This document shows, piece after piece, positions 6,802-13,710 of a stretch of DNA of 14,133 nucleotides; the first letter of the stretch is position 1, and the number at the start of each line of letters is the position of its first letter. Under the pieces are notes generated by a model. The model searched no databases, had not been told where the DNA came from, and saw only the letters and a list, made by a program, of their open reading frames with translations. The DNA is from Bacteroidales bacterium. GTDB lineage: Bacteria > Bacteroidota > Bacteroidia > Bacteroidales > ML635J-15. Made by a program: the position numbers and the translations under genes. The stretch covers positions 1 to 14,133 of the forward strand of contig JAQVPT010000059.1 of NCBI GenBank assembly GCA_028701945.1, in the 5' to 3' direction.

Positions 6802-8064
6802 TTATCCTATTTTCATTGATTTCATCTCGTCGGTATTATATTTACCTGCGTCAAGATTAAATTTTATTTTCTTAAATACTTCTATTGTTTCTTTTACATC
6901 TTCTAAAGTATGCTCTGCGGTAGGGATAAGACGTAACATCAAAACTCCTTTAGGAACTACTGGATATACAACAATAGAACAGAAAACATTAAAATTCTCG
7001 CGAAGGTCAATGACAATATTTGTACCTTCTGGAACCGATCCGCTAAAATATACAGGAGTTACTGGTGATTCAGTTGCACCAATATCTAAACCATTCTCCT
7101 TTAAACCGCTCTGCAATGCTTTTGCAATTTTCCACAAATTCTCTTTGTGTGAAGGGTCGTTTTGGAGCATCTCCAAACGCTTAAGTGCACCAACAACCAT
7201 CGGCATTGGCAATGATTTAGCAAATATTTGCGACCTCATACTATATTTTAAAGAGTCAACTATGTCCTTATCAGCGGCAACAAAAGCCCCTATTCCAGCC
7301 ATTGATTTTGCAAAAGTAGCGAAATATATATCTACCTCATCTTGCACTCCAAAATGCTCGCCAGCACCAGAACCAGTTTTACCCATAGTACCAAAACCAT
7401 GTGCATCATCAATTAGTAATCTAAAATTATAGTCTTTTCTTAATGCTACAATTCCTGGTAAATTACCAAGATCACCAGCCATTCCAAAAACGCCTTCGGT
7501 AATAACCAAAATACCTCCACCATTTTCATTTGCAAGTTTAGTAGCAAATTTTAACATCTTACCACAACGCTCAATGTCATTATGTGGGAAAACAAAACTT
7601 TTACCACCTTTAGCCTTATGAAGGAAAATACCATCCATAATACAAGCATGAGCTTCGGAATCATATACAATAACATCATTACGAGTTGTTAAAGAATCGA
7701 TAATTGAAACCATTCCTTGATAACCATAATTAAGAAGAAACGCAGATTCTTTATTTACAAATTTTGCCAATCTATTTTCTAATTCGGCATGAAGTTTTGT
7801 TTGTCCCGACATCATTCTCGCACCCATTGGGTAGGCCATACCATATTGTGCAGCACCTTCGGCATCAGCTTTACGAACATCAGGATGGTTTGCTAAACCA
7901 AGATAATTATTTAAACTCCATGTTAAAACTTCGCGTCCCTGAAACATCATGCGAGGTTTAATCTCACCTTCAAGCTCAGGAAACATAAAATATCCTTCTG
8001 CTTTTTGTTGATACTGACCTAATGGTCCTCTGGCTTCTTTTAATCTGTCAAAAATGTCTATCAT
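6802..8064 (-). CDS. Alpha-oxoamine synthase (SPT/KBL/cysteate acyltransferase family)
   Basis: This is a fold-type I PLP enzyme of 420 residues that condenses an acyl thioester with an amino acid and loses CO2. Key residues are the ring-stacking H139 (EAHA), D219 and H222 in DDAHGFG, and the PLP lysine K253 in TFAKSMA. Family members include glycine C-acetyltransferase (Kbl), serine palmitoyltransferase, AONS and the cysteate fatty acyltransferase of sulfonolipid synthesis in Flavobacterium and Alistipes. The length equals Sphingomonas SPT and exceeds Kbl (398), and no Tdh gene lies alongside, so a lipid role is more likely than threonine breakdown. Sequence alone does not tell serine from cysteate as substrate. 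The gene lies 31 bases after the Hdr-like operon and has a candidate promoter at 8083-8116. Confidence 0.88.
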   Translation of the reverse strand: MIDIFDRLKEARGPLGQYQQKAEGYFMFPELEGEIKPRMMFQGREVLTWSLNNYLGLANHPDVRKADAEGAAQYGMAYPMGARMMSGQTKLHAELENRLAKFVNKESAFLLNYGYQGMVSIIDSLTTRNDVIVYDSEAHACIMDGIFLHKAKGGKSFVFPHNDIERCGKMLKFATKLANENGGGILVITEGVFGMAGDLGNLPGIVALRKDYNFRLLIDDAHGFGTMGKTGSGAGEHFGVQDEVDIYFATFAKSMAGIGAFVAADKDIVDSLKYSMRSQIFAKSLPMPMVVGALKRLEMLQNDPSHKENLWKIAKALQSGLKENGLDIGATESPVTPVYFSGSVPEGTNIVIDLRENFNVFCSIVVYPVVPKGVLMLRLIPTAEHTLEDVKETIEVFKKIKFNLDAGKYNTDEMKSMKIG

Positions 8065-8082
8065 AATAATTTAATTTTGTGT

Positions 8083-8116
8083 CAAATTTATAGTTTTATT
8101 TATAACTTACCTCAAA
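8083..8116 (-). promoter_or_regulatory. Candidate promoter for the alpha-oxoamine synthase gene
   Basis: On the minus strand TTTG (8116-8113) and TAAATTTG (8090-8083) are separated by 22 bases, one more than the usual 19-21 of the Bacteroidetes TTTG / TAnnTTTG promoter. The upstream box is inside the 3' end of the membrane Hdr gene and the downstream box is in the 31-base gap. The predicted start near 8076 leaves a short leader before the ATG at 8064. The gene may therefore be transcribed alone as well as by read-through. Confidence 0.45.
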
Positions 8117-9928
8117 TTCGTTCATGTTTTTAGCTGTTTGAACCTTTTTGGGTTGTTTTTTATTTACAATGTTCACAGCAACAATTTCTGCTATATCCTT
8201 TACAATCACTTTATTACCATGCACTAATGACTTTTTACATAAAGGACATGCAGTTGCTAGAATATCAGGTTTTGATGCGGTTAAAACTTCAAGACCATGA
8301 TCTCTAATTTTTGTTTGAGTTGCAAGATCTATCACAGAATTAGACAAACTTCCGCCACAACATAAAGAGTTTTCTTTTTCAAGTTCAGAAGTCCGTAATT
8401 CGCCAATTTCTTTAAGTACCGCTCGTGGAGCATCATAAACATTACAACCTCTGCCCAATTCACATGGATCGTGATAAACAATAGATTTGCCTGAGTTTTT
8501 AAGCTCTAATTTACCGCTATCAATTAGTTTCTCAATATATTCGGTATGATGCAGAACTGGAATTTCTAACACATATTCGTCTCTAAAAGATTTATAACAA
8601 ATAGGACAAGATGTTACCAGCACTTTTGCTCCTGATGAGTGTATCATTCGCATATTTTTACTAATCAAATCTTTTGATTGTTGTACAAATCCCTGCTGAC
8701 GCATTGGTCGTCCACAACATAAACCTTTTTCTTCGTCCATAAACCAATATTTTACGCCAGCAGCATCAAATATTTTTTTCATCGAAATAATAATACTCGG
8801 AGTAAGATGCGACATGCAACCAGCAAAATATACAACTTCTGGTTTTGAATTACAATCAGGAACATCAGCATAATCATAATAATGTTTACCAGGAATTTCG
8901 GCTTTATTACGCATTTGTTGGCGAATCAGTGTCGTTTCAATTCCAACAGGACAAGCCTCAGTACATCTTCCACAAAGGAGACAATTATTTGCAATATCAT
9001 CAGTAAGATTATGATAACGAGTATCTCTAATAAAATAAACTGATTGCACATTATTTATGTCGGCAGCAAAATTAAGTTGGCATGCATCTATACAAATCCC
9101 ACAGCGAGAACAAGCATTAATTTGAATATCAGATAACCCTGAATATTGCTCTCCAGCAGTTGCTCCCCATTTTCTTAAAAATATCAAAATAACTTCGGTT
9201 GGGATGTGCATATATCTTGAAAACGGCAATGCCACAAAAAATGCGAACAAAACCGTAGAATATGCCCACCAAAGCGGCAATTCTAGTGCTTGAACAGGCA
9301 AACCTGACATCAAATTACCCAACGAACCCGTTAAAAAGCCCCCATTTCCAGTAATAGCAGCGGTTGTGCTTTCAGCTAGTAGTCGCAAAGGGAAAATCCA
9401 CCATAATGCAGAAAGAGCTATCCGATCGAATGTGCTGTGTTTAGTAGCTTTTTTCATGCCCATAAACTTTGAACGCATTCTTTTGATAATCGCCAAAAGC
9501 ACTCCACTCAAAACTACAAGTAATAAAAAATCCATTATAAAAGTAAACTGGGTAGCCATAAAATACTCGTGAGGCTCTCGAGCAAAATATCTAAAGAAAA
9601 TAGCCAACCAAGGTTCTTCAAAAAATGTTCCTGCATAAAATGACGATTCAGTTTTACCAACAACGATAAGCAAAAACCAGCCAAATGCGAGACTCATGTG
9701 CATATATCCAAGAACAGGATTTTTTTTATAAATATTACGATGAATCAAAGCTTCACGAATAACTTCGCCAGTTGCTTGTATTGTCTTAAATGTAAACATA
9801 TTTTTATTGACAAAATATTTCTGTTTACGGTCAAGTTTTTTTATCCACGACACATATTTATAAATAATAATAGCAAATAAAACTATCGCACCTAAAGAGA
9901 ATGGTAATATAAAGGGATGAAAATTCAT
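8096..9928 (-). CDS. Membrane heterodisulfide-reductase-like protein (HdrE-HdrD fusion)
   Basis: These 610 residues hold a whole electron path. The N-terminal part has about five membrane helices (near 7-28, 73-91, 130-149, 168-188, 218-236), with histidines H77, H120 and H241 that could bind haem b, like the NarI/HdrE/DsrM cytochromes. Two [4Fe-4S] sites follow (C273, C276, C279, C283 and C316, C319, C322, C326). Two complete CCG domains end the protein: C371, C404-C405, C441, C444, and C489, C523-C524, C561, C564. CCG domains hold the noncubane clusters of HdrB and HdrD. The likely role is electron exchange between the membrane quinone pool and a cytoplasmic Hdr-like complex or a thiol/disulfide substrate. 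It is the last gene of the five and overlaps the preceding one by four bases. HmeCD, DsrMK and QmoC are the nearest relatives I can name. The substrate is unknown. Confidence 0.85.
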   Translation of the reverse strand: MNFHPFILPFSLGAIVLFAIIIYKYVSWIKKLDRKQKYFVNKNMFTFKTIQATGEVIREALIHRNIYKKNPVLGYMHMSLAFGWFLLIVVGKTESSFYAGTFFEEPWLAIFFRYFAREPHEYFMATQFTFIMDFLLLVVLSGVLLAIIKRMRSKFMGMKKATKHSTFDRIALSALWWIFPLRLLAESTTAAITGNGGFLTGSLGNLMSGLPVQALELPLWWAYSTVLFAFFVALPFSRYMHIPTEVILIFLRKWGATAGEQYSGLSDIQINACSRCGICIDACQLNFAADINNVQSVYFIRDTRYHNLTDDIANNCLLCGRCTEACPVGIETTLIRQQMRNKAEIPGKHYYDYADVPDCNSKPEVVYFAGCMSHLTPSIIISMKKIFDAAGVKYWFMDEEKGLCCGRPMRQQGFVQQSKDLISKNMRMIHSSGAKVLVTSCPICYKSFRDEYVLEIPVLHHTEYIEKLIDSGKLELKNSGKSIVYHDPCELGRGCNVYDAPRAVLKEIGELRTSELEKENSLCCGGSLSNSVIDLATQTKIRDHGLEVLTASKPDILATACPLCKKSLVHGNKVIVKDIAEIVAVNIVNKKQPKKVQTAKNMNEFEVSYK

Positions 9929-10275
9929 AACTCAATTTTTTTATAATTTAGGTCGCTAAGAACAATTCTCAAATTATAAATTATTGCACGTGTATTTACA
10001 CCACGCGGACAAACAAGTTTACATTTTCCGCACAACATACACTTATCAAGTTCCTCTGCAAGCCCCTCGAATTGTCCTCTGCGAAACATTAAATGGCAGT
10101 TGCGGAAATTAAATGTAGTATGTAAATTTGCGGTACAAGTTGCAGTACATGCACCACACATAAGGCATCTATGGGCCGATGGCACTTTTTCTATAAGCCG
10201 ATTATAAGCGTCTAAGTTAGCTGTATCAAAGTCTAAAACTCGTGGTTTTGATATTTTAAATCCCCAGTTTTTCAT
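9925..10275 (-). CDS. Small HdrC-like dicluster ferredoxin subunit
   Basis: This 116-residue soluble protein has two complete [4Fe-4S] motifs: C37, C40, C43, C47 and C79, C82, C85, C89. The second has the usual proline after its last cysteine and the first has threonine there. The RG-V-N-T segment after the second cluster is typical of HdrC. It would pass electrons between the flavoprotein and the membrane subunit. It starts inside the flavoprotein stop codon (ATGA) and its own stop overlaps the membrane subunit start in the same way, so all three should be made together in fixed ratio. It is the second HdrC-like gene of the operon. The other, at its head, is twice as long. Confidence 0.85.
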   Translation of the reverse strand: MKNWGFKISKPRVLDFDTANLDAYNRLIEKVPSAHRCLMCGACTATCTANLHTTFNFRNCHLMFRRGQFEGLAEELDKCMLCGKCKLVCPRGVNTRAIIYNLRIVLSDLNYKKIEL

Positions 10276-11297
10276 TTGGTAGTTTTTAAATACTTAATAA
10301 TGTCGGTTGCTGCCGATCTGGCATCTGCAAGAGTTTCAGGCAAAGTCAGAGGACGTTTACAAGTTCCAGCCAAAAATAAACCTGGTTTCGTGGTCATATT
10401 ATCTTCAGAATATAAACCCAAAGGCTTTGCAAAACCATAAAGTCCCAACACATCATTTTGTTCGCTCAACAATGTAGTTCCAGCAGACGCTTCTATACCC
10501 ACCATAAGCACCAAAAGGTCAACTGTCATTTTCATAGGTAGTGCACTTAAAGTATCTTCGGCTTTAATCTGAATTCGATTGTCTCTTGTAACAGCTGCTT
10601 CAGAAGTTCGTCCACGAATATATGTTACGCCATATTTTTCTTGCGATTTTCGATAAAGTTCCTCATAAAACTGTCCGGCCATTCTCATGTCCATATAAAA
10701 ACAATAAGCCTTAGCATCTGGGACAAGCTCTTTAAATTCAATTGCTTGCTTAACAGCATTAATACAACAAACTCTTGAGCAATAATGATTTCCGACTTTT
10801 TCGTCTCGACTACCAACACAATTTAAAAAAGCAATACGTTGAGGTACTCTTCCTTCAGCAGTTAGAATTTTGCGAGATTTGTACATTTTCTCAAAATCTG
10901 CCGAAGTAATTACATTATCATAAATACCATAGCCAAGTTCTTCTTTTCGTTTTGCGTCAAACACTTCAAAACCTGTTGCTAACAATGCAGCATTAGCTTC
11001 AAATATTCTCTCATCATCATTTTTTGCAAACCATAAATTTCCTTGAGGATATAAATTTTTAATTTCAGTATTAGTAATTACTTCAATATTCGGATGGTTT
11101 AATTTTTGAGATAATATTTTCCTTACCTCTTCAGCATCTTTAAAATCTGGAAATAGCTTTTCCCAGTTTTGAATATTTCCACAAACATTTGCATCTTTCT
11201 CAATCATAACGACTTTAACATCTTGCAATGCAAGACTATAAGCAGTTTCTATACCAGCGGGACCTCCACCAATTATTAAGACTTTTTTATCCATCAT
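10272..11297 (-). CDS. HdrA/QmoA-like FAD oxidoreductase, short form
   Basis: This 341-residue flavoprotein opens with the FAD-binding GGGPAG (10-15), has the second dinucleotide-contact segment LLATGF (105-110), and ends with the FAD-closing stretch GLFLAGTCKRP (306-316). The HdrA hallmark is intact: NCVGSRDEK with C160, followed by YCSRVCC with C173, C177 and C178, which should hold one [4Fe-4S] cluster beside the flavin. Full-length methanogen HdrA (about 650 residues) also has N-terminal and C-terminal ferredoxin regions. These are absent, so the protein is closer to QmoA in size. It may move electrons between an unknown partner and HdrB/HdrC. Two ATGs in tandem (11295-11297 and 11292-11294) are possible starts, and either overlaps the HdrB-like stop. 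Confidence 0.85.
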   Translation of the reverse strand: MMDKKVLIIGGGPAGIETAYSLALQDVKVVMIEKDANVCGNIQNWEKLFPDFKDAEEVRKILSQKLNHPNIEVITNTEIKNLYPQGNLWFAKNDDERIFEANAALLATGFEVFDAKRKEELGYGIYDNVITSADFEKMYKSRKILTAEGRVPQRIAFLNCVGSRDEKVGNHYCSRVCCINAVKQAIEFKELVPDAKAYCFYMDMRMAGQFYEELYRKSQEKYGVTYIRGRTSEAAVTRDNRIQIKAEDTLSALPMKMTVDLLVLMVGIEASAGTTLLSEQNDVLGLYGFAKPLGLYSEDNMTTKPGLFLAGTCKRPLTLPETLADARSAATDIIKYLKTTK

Positions 11298-12363
11298 AAT
11301 CGACTTTTAAGATTTCGGGCTTTTCGGGTATTCCAATAAATTTTCCTGATTTTCCAATAAATTTATCAGCTGGGTCATAAGCTATCCCAATTTTATCTAA
11401 TAAAGATTCTGATTGTACTTGATGCACTTGCAATCCTAAATCCCATGGATTATAGCCTAACAACAATCCTGCTAGTTCTTCATAAGTTAACACAGGGATA
11501 CCCATTCCATTATCGTCGTAAGTTTTTCCTTCCATTTCAGCAATTGTATATTGCCACCTATCCATAAACATTGTGCAACCAGGACAATTTGTGAGTACAA
11601 AATCGGGTTTATATTCTTCCATAGACTCAAACTTTTTCTTAGTATTAGCCACAGAATAACCTCTATTAGCCATTACAAGATATTGTCTAAAACCGAAACC
11701 GCAGCAATGTCTTCTTTCAGGATAATCTATCACTTCTCCGCCCCACTCTTCTATCATACCAGCCAAAACTTGAGGAAATTCTGCTCCACCAACTGCATGA
11801 TGCGAAAATATTTTACCATAATGACAACCTGTATGCTCAACAACTCTAAGAGGTTTACCAGTTTTATGATTTACAAGTTGATACTTCATCTTTTGTTTAA
11901 GTTCCTTACGGTACTTATAAATTATATCAGATGGGTGAGCAATATTTTCAGGGATTTTAAACTCTCTACCTGTTGCTTCTCTTAAAAATTTTCTAGTTTT
12001 CTCCAACTCTTCGGGAAACTGATTCCAAGTTTCAACAACTTCAGTAAAAACACCAAATGATGTTACACATGAAGGGACAAAGTTTTTTAACTCATTATCA
12101 GACATTAAAGAAAAAAGCCTTGCACAAATAGTCATCGTAGTATCGAATTGTACTATATCAGAATGATATCCAATACCAGTACATGTATGTTGATGTTGGT
12201 CGTCAATAATCTTTTTACCAAGCTCATCTCTCAATATTTTCAAAAACGCTGTTTCTGATCCAGGAAAAAATGATTGCCGAATACAACTACGTTCGTAATA
12301 ATAGTTATCGTTAGCAATTTCTTTCTGATACTCGTTCCAAAAATGTTTCTTTATAGTATTCAT
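11287..12363 (-). CDS. HdrB-like CCG-domain subunit with degenerate first domain
   Basis: This 358-residue soluble protein resembles HdrB, which in methanogens carries two noncubane [4Fe-4S] clusters that reduce the CoM-S-S-CoB disulfide. The second CCG domain is complete: C180, C220-C221 followed by G222, and C260 with C263 in NCPGC. The first keeps C27, C61 and C99 but has T60 where the first cysteine of the CC pair should be and S102 in place of the last cysteine, so a normal cluster there is doubtful. HTCTGIGYHSD around it is otherwise HdrB-like. A C-terminal tail of about 60 residues (from 300) has no motif I recognise. The gene begins 8 bases after the HdrC-like stop and ends 11 bases into the flavoprotein. 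Confidence 0.85.
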   Translation of the reverse strand: MNTIKKHFWNEYQKEIANDNYYYERSCIRQSFFPGSETAFLKILRDELGKKIIDDQHQHTCTGIGYHSDIVQFDTTMTICARLFSLMSDNELKNFVPSCVTSFGVFTEVVETWNQFPEELEKTRKFLREATGREFKIPENIAHPSDIIYKYRKELKQKMKYQLVNHKTGKPLRVVEHTGCHYGKIFSHHAVGGAEFPQVLAGMIEEWGGEVIDYPERRHCCGFGFRQYLVMANRGYSVANTKKKFESMEEYKPDFVLTNCPGCTMFMDRWQYTIAEMEGKTYDDNGMGIPVLTYEELAGLLLGYNPWDLGLQVHQVQSESLLDKIGIAYDPADKFIGKSGKFIGIPEKPEILKVDYDG

Positions 12364-12371
12364 ACCATGTT

Positions 12372-13115
12372 TTATTTTTGATGATTTTCTGAGTTTTCGA
12401 TATAAGTATGAAAGAAATATTCGTTATTCGTTCCTACATCATCAAACCCAAGTTTCATTAATTTAGCTTGAACTTTACTGGAATCTTCAACTTGTTCATA
12501 CAGAGCTGTTCCGCCAGTAACATCAAAAATTTTTTTTACTTCGTCGAGATTTTCTTTTGAGATTTTTCTCAAAGCTCCACCTCCTTCTTTATTATAATTA
12601 GCTCCTAATCTATCGGCAACCTCTTCGGCATTTTCGTAATACCATTTCCAAACAGGTCCTTGTTCTGGATGCAATTTAGGCGTAACACTGTCAATATGAA
12701 CACAATAACCTGTATTAATAATATTATCACCAACTGTACGTTTAACTGCAAATTGCTGTCTTCCTTTTTCACTTTCGGTAAAAAATCCTAGTTCCTGTGA
12801 AAATCGCCGTAAAACAGATATTACCATTGCTGGGACATTACCGCGAGGACAACGAGCTTTGCACGACATACACTGACCGCAATACCAAATAGTATCGCTT
12901 TTCAAAAGAGCTTCAATTTGATCGTCATCTCGAGTTTGTACAGTATTACATATCTGACGAGGATCATATTTGTAAAACTCAGCAGCCGGACAAATTGCAG
13001 TACAAACACCACAATTCATGCAAGCTGTAAGCCCTTCACAAAATCTAACATCTGTCGATAAAAGTTCGTAATAGTTTTTCATGCTGTACTTAATTGTTTC
13101 AACAAAAGTATTCAT
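12372..13115 (-). CDS. HdrC-like iron-sulfur subunit, first gene of the Hdr-like operon
   Basis: These 247 residues carry two [4Fe-4S] motifs, C32-C35-C38-C42 (CMNCGVCTAICP) and C79-C82-C85-C89 (CGQCMSCKARCPRG), both followed by proline as in HdrC and succinate-dehydrogenase-type ferredoxin domains. The pair should link the flavoprotein to the CCG subunit. The C-terminal part (about 110-247) is longer than in methanogen HdrC (about 185-190 residues in all). It contains a W-x-W-Y-Y segment and a glycine-rich turn with no known motif. The ATG at 13113-13115 is chosen. Another ATG 11 codons later is possible but would cut the leading helix. No clear TAnnTTTG promoter was found in the 150 bases upstream. 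Confidence 0.87.
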   Translation of the reverse strand: MNTFVETIKYSMKNYYELLSTDVRFCEGLTACMNCGVCTAICPAAEFYKYDPRQICNTVQTRDDDQIEALLKSDTIWYCGQCMSCKARCPRGNVPAMVISVLRRFSQELGFFTESEKGRQQFAVKRTVGDNIINTGYCVHIDSVTPKLHPEQGPVWKWYYENAEEVADRLGANYNKEGGGALRKISKENLDEVKKIFDVTGGTALYEQVEDSSKVQAKLMKLGFDDVGTNNEYFFHTYIENSENHQK

Positions 13116-13245
13116 TAAATATTAGGTGCAATAGACTGTAAGTACTACAAATTATTGAGTATAAGTAACATCTAGTGTAAGTATAAATACGATGTTTTGG
13201 GAGATGTGCTCTGTGATGGTGTGAGACCGCGATACAGTGATTAGG

Positions 13246-13327
13246 GAACAAGGGAACAGAAGAATCCGCCAGTTGGCGGAAACAAGAGAACAATGGAACA
13301 AGAGAACAAGAGAACAGAAGAACAATC
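13246..13327. repeat. 8-bp microsatellite GAACAAGA, interrupted by a hairpin
   Basis: Two units (13246-13261) and then six contiguous units (13280-13327) follow the 8-bp pattern GAACAAGA with small changes (GAACAATG, GAACAGAA, GAACAATC, GAACAAGG). The blocks are split by TCCGCCAGTTGGCGGA (13265-13280), a perfect 7-bp inverted pair around GT. Open frames through the block are low-complexity readings (for example repeated arginine, glutamate and glutamine) and are not considered genes. Copy number may vary between strains. Confidence 0.85.
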
Positions 13328-13517
13328 GTTCAATCGTCATATATCCTGCAGGAATCCGTACATTTATTCCATCAGTTATAAATATTTCTAAAAAACAAAC
13401 ATGTCTTACAGAAACACACAATTGCGATCGAGAAAGAAATTAGACTCGATTACAACGCTAAATATATTGAAATAAAAAAGGATTATTATTTGGATTTTTA
13501 AATGTTTTTTATCATTA

Positions 13518-13616
13518 ATTGTAACAAAACAAACCCAGTTTTGCGATTTTATTGTAACAAAACAAACCCAGTTTTATGTTTTTATTGTAACAAAACAAGG
13601 GCAGTTTTTCATTTTT
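13518..13616. repeat. Three tandem 33-bp repeats with AAAAC-N7-GTTTT dyads
   Basis: The units are 13518-13550, 13551-13583 and 13584-13616. The first 25 bases (starting ATTGTAACAAAACAA) are identical in units 1 and 2. Unit 3 differs there only by ACC to GGG. The last eight bases drift but stay T-rich. Each unit has the dyad AAAAC-N7-GTTTT at 13526-13542, 13559-13575 and 13592-13608, and the change in unit 3 falls in the dyad spacer and leaves both arms intact. A 33-bp period is about three helical turns, so all sites face the same side of the DNA. They lie about 45-145 bases upstream of the WYL promoter and look like operators. Confidence 0.85.
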
Positions 13617-13661
13617 ATATTAATTGAATACGTGTTTAGGATACATTCTTTTCATTTATAG

Positions 13662-13692
13662 TTTTGTTTATATAGAAAAAATCTTACATTTA
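13662..13692 (+). promoter_or_regulatory. Candidate promoter of the WYL regulator gene
   Basis: TTTTG (13662-13666) and TACATTTA (13685-13692) are separated by 18 bases. They approximate the Bacteroidetes -33 TTTG and -7 TAnnTTTG boxes, with one mismatch in the second and spacing one base short. A start near 13699 leaves a leader of about 12 bases before the ATG at 13711. Confidence 0.4.
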
Positions 13693-13710
13693 CTAAAAAA
13701 TTATCAATAT

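Larger units (their letters stand above)
13116..13710. other. Divergent intergenic region between the Hdr-like operon and the WYL regulator
   Basis: This is 595 bases with no supported gene. It contains an 8-bp microsatellite with an inserted hairpin (13246-13327), three tandem 33-bp repeats (13518-13616) and a promoter-like pair for the WYL gene (13662-13692), listed separately. Smaller items are the 10-base palindrome TCCTGCAGGA (13347-13356) and the inverted pair ATCGAG/CTCGAT (13427-13432 and 13445-13450). Short repeats of TAAGTA occur at 13139-13190 in front of the Hdr operon. The promoter of that operon could not be assigned. Confidence 0.7.

Noticed and set aside
6788..7432. 214-codon plus-strand open frame
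   Set aside because: It is antisense to the oxoamine synthase, whose conserved motifs prove the other strand is coding.
11551..11985. 144-codon plus-strand open frame
   Set aside because: It is antisense to the HdrB-like gene, which carries the complete second CCG motif.
9925..13115. Methanogen-type electron-bifurcating heterodisulfide reductase
   Set aside because: The flavoprotein lacks the ferredoxin regions, no Mvh or Fdh partner is present, and the other genes point to a bacterium without coenzyme M and B.
13152..13421. Minus-strand open frames upstream of the HdrC-like gene
   Set aside because: They cross the same microsatellite and hairpin, have no recognisable domain and no suitable start context.
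13237..13443. 68-codon plus-strand open frame
   Set aside because: It is a translation of the 8-bp microsatellite and following repeats, low complexity and without a family resemblance.
13518..13616. Short CRISPR array
   Set aside because: The variable part between conserved segments is only about eight bases, there are just three units, and no cas gene is nearby.
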